DNA from: UBA11222 sp030652895
GTDB taxonomy: Bacteria; Pseudomonadota; Alphaproteobacteria; UBA11222
DNA: 64,000 nucleotides
Direction: 5' to 3'
Assembly (NCBI GenBank): GCA_038318895.1
Contig: JBBQCS010000006.1
Location: 1 to 64,000 of the forward strand
Every line of letters begins with the position of its first letter. Position 1 is the stretch's first letter. The translations under genes and the position numbers were made by a program. Of the stretch, positions 61,329-64,000 are shown one piece after another. The notes under the pieces were generated by a model. The model searched no databases. It saw only the letters and a program-made list of their open reading frames with translations, and was not told the origin of the DNA.

Positions 61329-62419
61329 TTTCCGCGTTCCGGAAACAGTTCCAACATTGCCGTGGAAGAAGCGGCGCACACGCCGCGCTCTGTAATCAGT
61401 CCACTGACCAGCCGCGCCGGGGTCACGTCAAAGGCATAGTTTCCCGCCGGGCTTCCCGGTGCGGCAATGTCTACGTCACACAGATCACCATTTGCAGTGC
61501 GCCCGGTGATACGTGTCATTTCTTCCGGTGCGCGCTCCTCAATCGGGATAGAGGCAACGCCATCTTCAATGGTCCAGTCTATGGTGGTGGACGGCAGCGC
61601 CACATAAAACGGCACGCCATTGTCGTGTGCGGCAAGCGCCTTCAGATAGGTGCCTATCTTGTTGCATACGTCACCACGCGCGGTGGTGCGGTCGGTGCCG
61701 ACAATGCACATATCCACACGGGCATGCTGCATCAGATGACCGCCTGCATTGTCCGCGATAATGGTGTGCGGCACGCCGTGCTTGCCCAGTTCCCATGCGG
61801 TTAGCGCCGCGCCCTGATTGCGCGGCCTCGTTTCATCCACCCACACATGCACATTGACGCCTGCATCATGCGCCATATAAATGGGCGCGAGCGCCGTGCC
61901 CCAATCCACCGTCGCCAGCCAGCCCGCGTTGCAATGGGTAAGAATATTCACCTCACGCTCCGGGTTATCGCGCGCGGCATCTTCGATAAGCCGCAGCCCG
62001 TGCACTCCGATATTTTCACAAATAGCCACGTCATCATCACAGATTTTCGCCGCCGTCGCATAGCCGGCGTCAACCCGCTGCGCCGGCGGCAGCGGCAACA
62101 GCAGGTTGCGCATTTCATCCAGCGCCCAACGCAGATTTATGGCTGTGGGACGCGCCGCCAGCAGAAACGCATAGGCCCTGTTCAGCGCATTGTCAGAAGC
62201 ATCCTCACGCAACGCAAAGCATAGACCGTAGGCCGCCGTGGCGCCGATCAGCGGCGCCCCGCGGACCATCATGCTTTTGATGGCATGGGAGGCCTCGGCA
62301 GCGCTGGCAAGGCGCGCGGTAATGAATGCGTGCGGCAGTTTCGTCTGGTCGATAATGCCGACCGACCATCCGTCCGGTTGCACCCAGATTGACCGCCAAG
62401 CTTTGCCGTCAATTTTCAT
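61325..62419 (-). CDS. mtnA: Methylthioribose-1-phosphate isomerase
   Basis: A 364-residue MtnA (eIF2B-like fold): 'KSMMVRGAPLIGATAAYG', 'NILTHCNAGWLATVDWG' with the catalytic cysteine, 'VWVDETRPRNQGAALTAWEL' and 'VCNKIGTYLKALAAHDN'. It turns methylthioribose-1-phosphate to methylthioribulose-1-phosphate. It follows apt by six bases. Confidence 0.96.
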   Translation of the reverse strand: MKIDGKAWRSIWVQPDGWSVGIIDQTKLPHAFITARLASAAEASHAIKSMMVRGAPLIGATAAYGLCFALREDASDNALNRAYAFLLAARPTAINLRWALDEMRNLLLPLPPAQRVDAGYATAAKICDDDVAICENIGVHGLRLIEDAARDNPEREVNILTHCNAGWLATVDWGTALAPIYMAHDAGVNVHVWVDETRPRNQGAALTAWELGKHGVPHTIIADNAGGHLMQHARVDMCIVGTDRTTARGDVCNKIGTYLKALAAHDNGVPFYVALPSTTIDWTIEDGVASIPIEERAPEEMTRITGRTANGDLCDVDIAAPGSPAGNYAFDVTPARLVSGLITERGVCAASSTAMLELFPERGK

Positions 62420-62425
62420 TACTGT

Positions 62426-62950
62426 TTAATGGCCTTCAAATGTTGTCAGTGTCAGCACTTCCTTGCCCAGCGCCTCCAGACGCCTGCGGCCGCCCAGTTC
62501 GGGCAAATCAACAACAAAGCTGCAGGCCACAACCGTCGCCCCCTGCCGTTCAATCAGTTTGATTGCGGCTTCCGCGGTGCCGCCGGTCGCGATAAGGTCA
62601 TCGACAAGCAGAACCGTCTCACCTGCTTTCACGGCGTCGATATGAATTTCCAGGCGGTCCGTACCATATTCCAGCGCATATTCCTGACCGATGGTTTTAT
62701 ACGGCAGCTTGCCCGGTTTGCGCACCGGCACAAAGCCGCACGACAATTGATGCGCCACCGCGCCGCCCAGAATGAAACCGCGCGCCTCGATGCCCGCTAC
62801 CTTGTCGATGCGCACGCCAGCATGAAACTGCACCAGCCCGTCAACGGCCTTGCGAAACCCAACAGGATCGCCCAGCAGCGTCGTGATGTCGCGAAACAAG
62901 ATGCCGGGTTTTGGATAATCCGGTATGGTCCGGATATATTTTTCAATCAC
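62426..62950 (-). CDS. apt: Adenine phosphoribosyltransferase
   Basis: A 174-residue type I PRTase with 'IPDYPKPGILFRDITTLLGD', 'KVAGIEARGFILGGAVAHQL' and the PRPP motif 'VLLVDDLIATGGTAEAA'. It converts adenine to AMP, here the adenine set free by MtnP. It starts one base after mtnP's stop. Confidence 0.97.
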   Translation of the reverse strand: MIEKYIRTIPDYPKPGILFRDITTLLGDPVGFRKAVDGLVQFHAGVRIDKVAGIEARGFILGGAVAHQLSCGFVPVRKPGKLPYKTIGQEYALEYGTDRLEIHIDAVKAGETVLLVDDLIATGGTAEAAIKLIERQGATVVACSFVVDLPELGGRRRLEALGKEVLTLTTFEGH

Positions 62951-62951
62951 A

Positions 62952-63830
62952 CTAATGTCCTTTCAATACCCGCCCGGCGACGGCGTCCAGCTTTGCCAGT
63001 AGTTTTGCATCGCGCACTTCTGGGGCGGTTATCAGCGCGGTGTCGAGCACCCGGTCACAGCCATGCGAACAGGCCGCACCATGTTCCGCACCGTCTGCAA
63101 CCTGGCCGATTACCTGCTTTACCAGATCGCCTGCGTGTCTGGCGTTGCGCTGCAATACCGCAATTACCGAGGCAACGTCCACATGGTCATGGTGCGGATG
63201 CCAGCAATCATAGTCCGTGACCATGGCGACCGTGGCGAAACAGATTTCCGCCTCGCGGGCCAGTTTCGCCTCAGGCATGTTGGTCATGCCAATCACATCG
63301 CACCCCCACGACCGGTACATGTTGGATTCCGCCAGAGACGAAAATTGCGGCCCCTCCATCGCCAGATAGGTGCCGCCACGCGCATAGGGTATACCGGCCG
63401 CCGCCGCGCCCTGTTCAAGCATATCGCCCAGCCGCCCGCATACCGGTTTGGCCATCGATACATGGGCGACCATGCCTTCGCCAAAAAAGCTTTTTTCGCG
63501 CGCGACGGTGCGGTCAATGAATTGATCGACGATAACGAAAGTGCCGGGCGCCAGGGCCTCGCGAAACGATCCACAGGCAGACACCGAAATGATATCCGTA
63601 ACGCCGCTCCGCTTCAGCGCATCGATGTTGGCGCGGTAATTGATGCTGGAGGGTGAATGCACATGCCCGCGCCCATGACGCGGTAGAAATACAACCTCAA
63701 TGCCCTGCAACTGACCAAATAACAACGCGTCCGACGTCTGCCCCCACGGGCTTTTAACCTGCCGCCATTCAGCCTTCTCCAAGCTGTCAATATCATACAC
63801 GCCACTGCCGCCGATAACACCCAGTTTCAT
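62952..63830 (-). CDS. mtnP: S-methyl-5'-thioadenosine phosphorylase
   Basis: A 292-residue PNP-family phosphorylase of MTAP type: 'GVIGGSGVYDIDSLEKAE', 'FLPRHGRGHVHSPSSINYRA', 'AMEGPQFSSLAESNMYRSWG', 'VIGMTNMPEAKLAREAEICF' and 'MVTDYDCWHPHHDHVDV'. It splits MTA to adenine and methylthioribose-1-phosphate. First gene of the run, divergent from the last gene in the window. Confidence 0.96.
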   Translation of the reverse strand: MKLGVIGGSGVYDIDSLEKAEWRQVKSPWGQTSDALLFGQLQGIEVVFLPRHGRGHVHSPSSINYRANIDALKRSGVTDIISVSACGSFREALAPGTFVIVDQFIDRTVAREKSFFGEGMVAHVSMAKPVCGRLGDMLEQGAAAAGIPYARGGTYLAMEGPQFSSLAESNMYRSWGCDVIGMTNMPEAKLAREAEICFATVAMVTDYDCWHPHHDHVDVASVIAVLQRNARHAGDLVKQVIGQVADGAEHGAACSHGCDRVLDTALITAPEVRDAKLLAKLDAVAGRVLKGH

Positions 63831-63860
63831 AAGCTTTGTCCTTATCTTCCCTATGGGGCA

Positions 63861-63889
63861 TAGTTACCCCCGCCAGCCTGACAAGGCAA
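63861..63889 (-). promoter_or_regulatory. Candidate promoter of mtnP operon
   Basis: Minus strand TTGCCT (63884-63889), 17 bases, TAACTA (63861-63866). The -35 and the following bases TGTCAG equal those of the rpsB promoter. The start would be about 24 bases before the mtnP ATG. The -10 is weak. Confidence 0.4.
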
Positions 63890-63920
63890 GAAATCGGTCG
63901 CGATGAGGGAGGAGCATACC

Positions 63921-64000
63921 ATGAAAGAGAAAGTCGGCTTTATCGGCCTGGGCAATATGGGCAAGCCCATGGCCATGAACCTGGCCCGCGCGGGCGTGGA
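63921..64000 (+). CDS. 3-hydroxyisobutyrate dehydrogenase-type oxidoreductase (partial)
   Basis: The window ends after 26 codons. The peptide starts 'MKEKVGFIGLGNMGKPMAMN', the NAD(P)-binding GxGxxG of the beta-hydroxyacid dehydrogenase family. The ATG follows a strong GAGGGAGGAG site. The substrate cannot be told. It is divergent from mtnP with 90 bases between. Confidence 0.8.
   Translation, partial: MKEKVGFIGLGNMGKPMAMNLARAGV

Overview
The window is a 64 kb piece of an alphaproteobacterial chromosome. This is shown by the order tig-clpP-clpX-lon-hupB followed by tRNA-Val, by rpsB-tsf-pyrH-frr-uppS-cdsA-dxr-rseP-bamA-skp-lpxD-fabZ-lpxA with dnaE upstream, by sdhCDAB next to a mesaconyl-CoA hydratase, and by xseB-ispA-dxs. 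I cannot name the genus. Almost all of it is ordinary core genome. I found no phage, insertion sequence, CRISPR array, rRNA or replication origin. It has three tRNA genes, all with an encoded CCA: Val-TAC, Arg-ACG and Leu-TAG.

Layout. 0-2.3 kb: a LuxR-type regulator and a luciferase-like (LLM) oxidoreductase. 2.4-9.5 kb (minus strand): tRNA-Val and the proteostasis cluster trigger factor, ClpP, ClpX, Lon and HU. 10-11.5 kb: a SulP anion transporter. 11.9-14 kb: an OmpA-like lipoprotein and a second LLM enzyme. 14-17.8 kb: a P1-family peptidase, gamma-glutamyltransferase and glucokinase in tightly overlapping convergent and divergent pairs. 17.8-20 kb: a probable operon of an orphan membrane histidine kinase, trans-aconitate methyltransferase and glucokinase. 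20.1-20.4 kb: the remnant of a third LLM gene, with both ends recognisable, the middle deleted, and a good promoter still in front. 20.4-24 kb: an O-antigen-ligase-type membrane protein and the operon cnoX, LON-domain protein, Trm112-like protein, DUF971 protein. 24.3-27.7 kb: an exported SUMF1-domain protein, a double cold-shock-domain protein and a membrane family 2 glycosyltransferase.

28-34.4 kb is the most accessory-looking part: tRNA-Leu, the NAD(P)HX repair enzyme Nnr, a SixA-like phosphatase, a Phd/VapC-type toxin-antitoxin pair with a clear promoter, a membrane-anchored protein with seven 43-residue TPR-like repeats and its own promoter, and an aminotransferase. 34.4-47 kb is one long minus-strand gene series making ribosomal protein S2, EF-Ts, UMP kinase, ribosome recycling factor, undecaprenyl-PP synthase, CDP-DAG synthase, DXP reductoisomerase, the outer-membrane assembly machinery and early lipid A enzymes. 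47-50.5 kb is dnaE. 50.8-55.3 kb holds mesaconyl-CoA hydratase and succinate dehydrogenase. 55.3-63.8 kb is a ten-gene minus-strand run joining 5'-methylthioadenosine salvage (mtnP, apt, mtnA, class II aldolase) to a deacetylase-family gene, xseB, ispA, dxs and an RNA methyltransferase. The last 80 bases open a 3-hydroxyisobutyrate-dehydrogenase-type gene.

The genes link in several places: dxs, ispA, dxr and uppS supply undecaprenyl carriers, and MtnP adenine can feed Apt. I did not find a clearly new biological system. The items most worth a second look are the decayed LLM locus, the 43-residue-repeat membrane protein, the methylthioadenosine operon ending in an aldolase, the lpx cluster without lpxI and lpxB, and several promoter and hairpin elements (lon, rpsB, tsf-pyrH, glycosyltransferase). 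Promoter calls rest on visual matches to consensus only.
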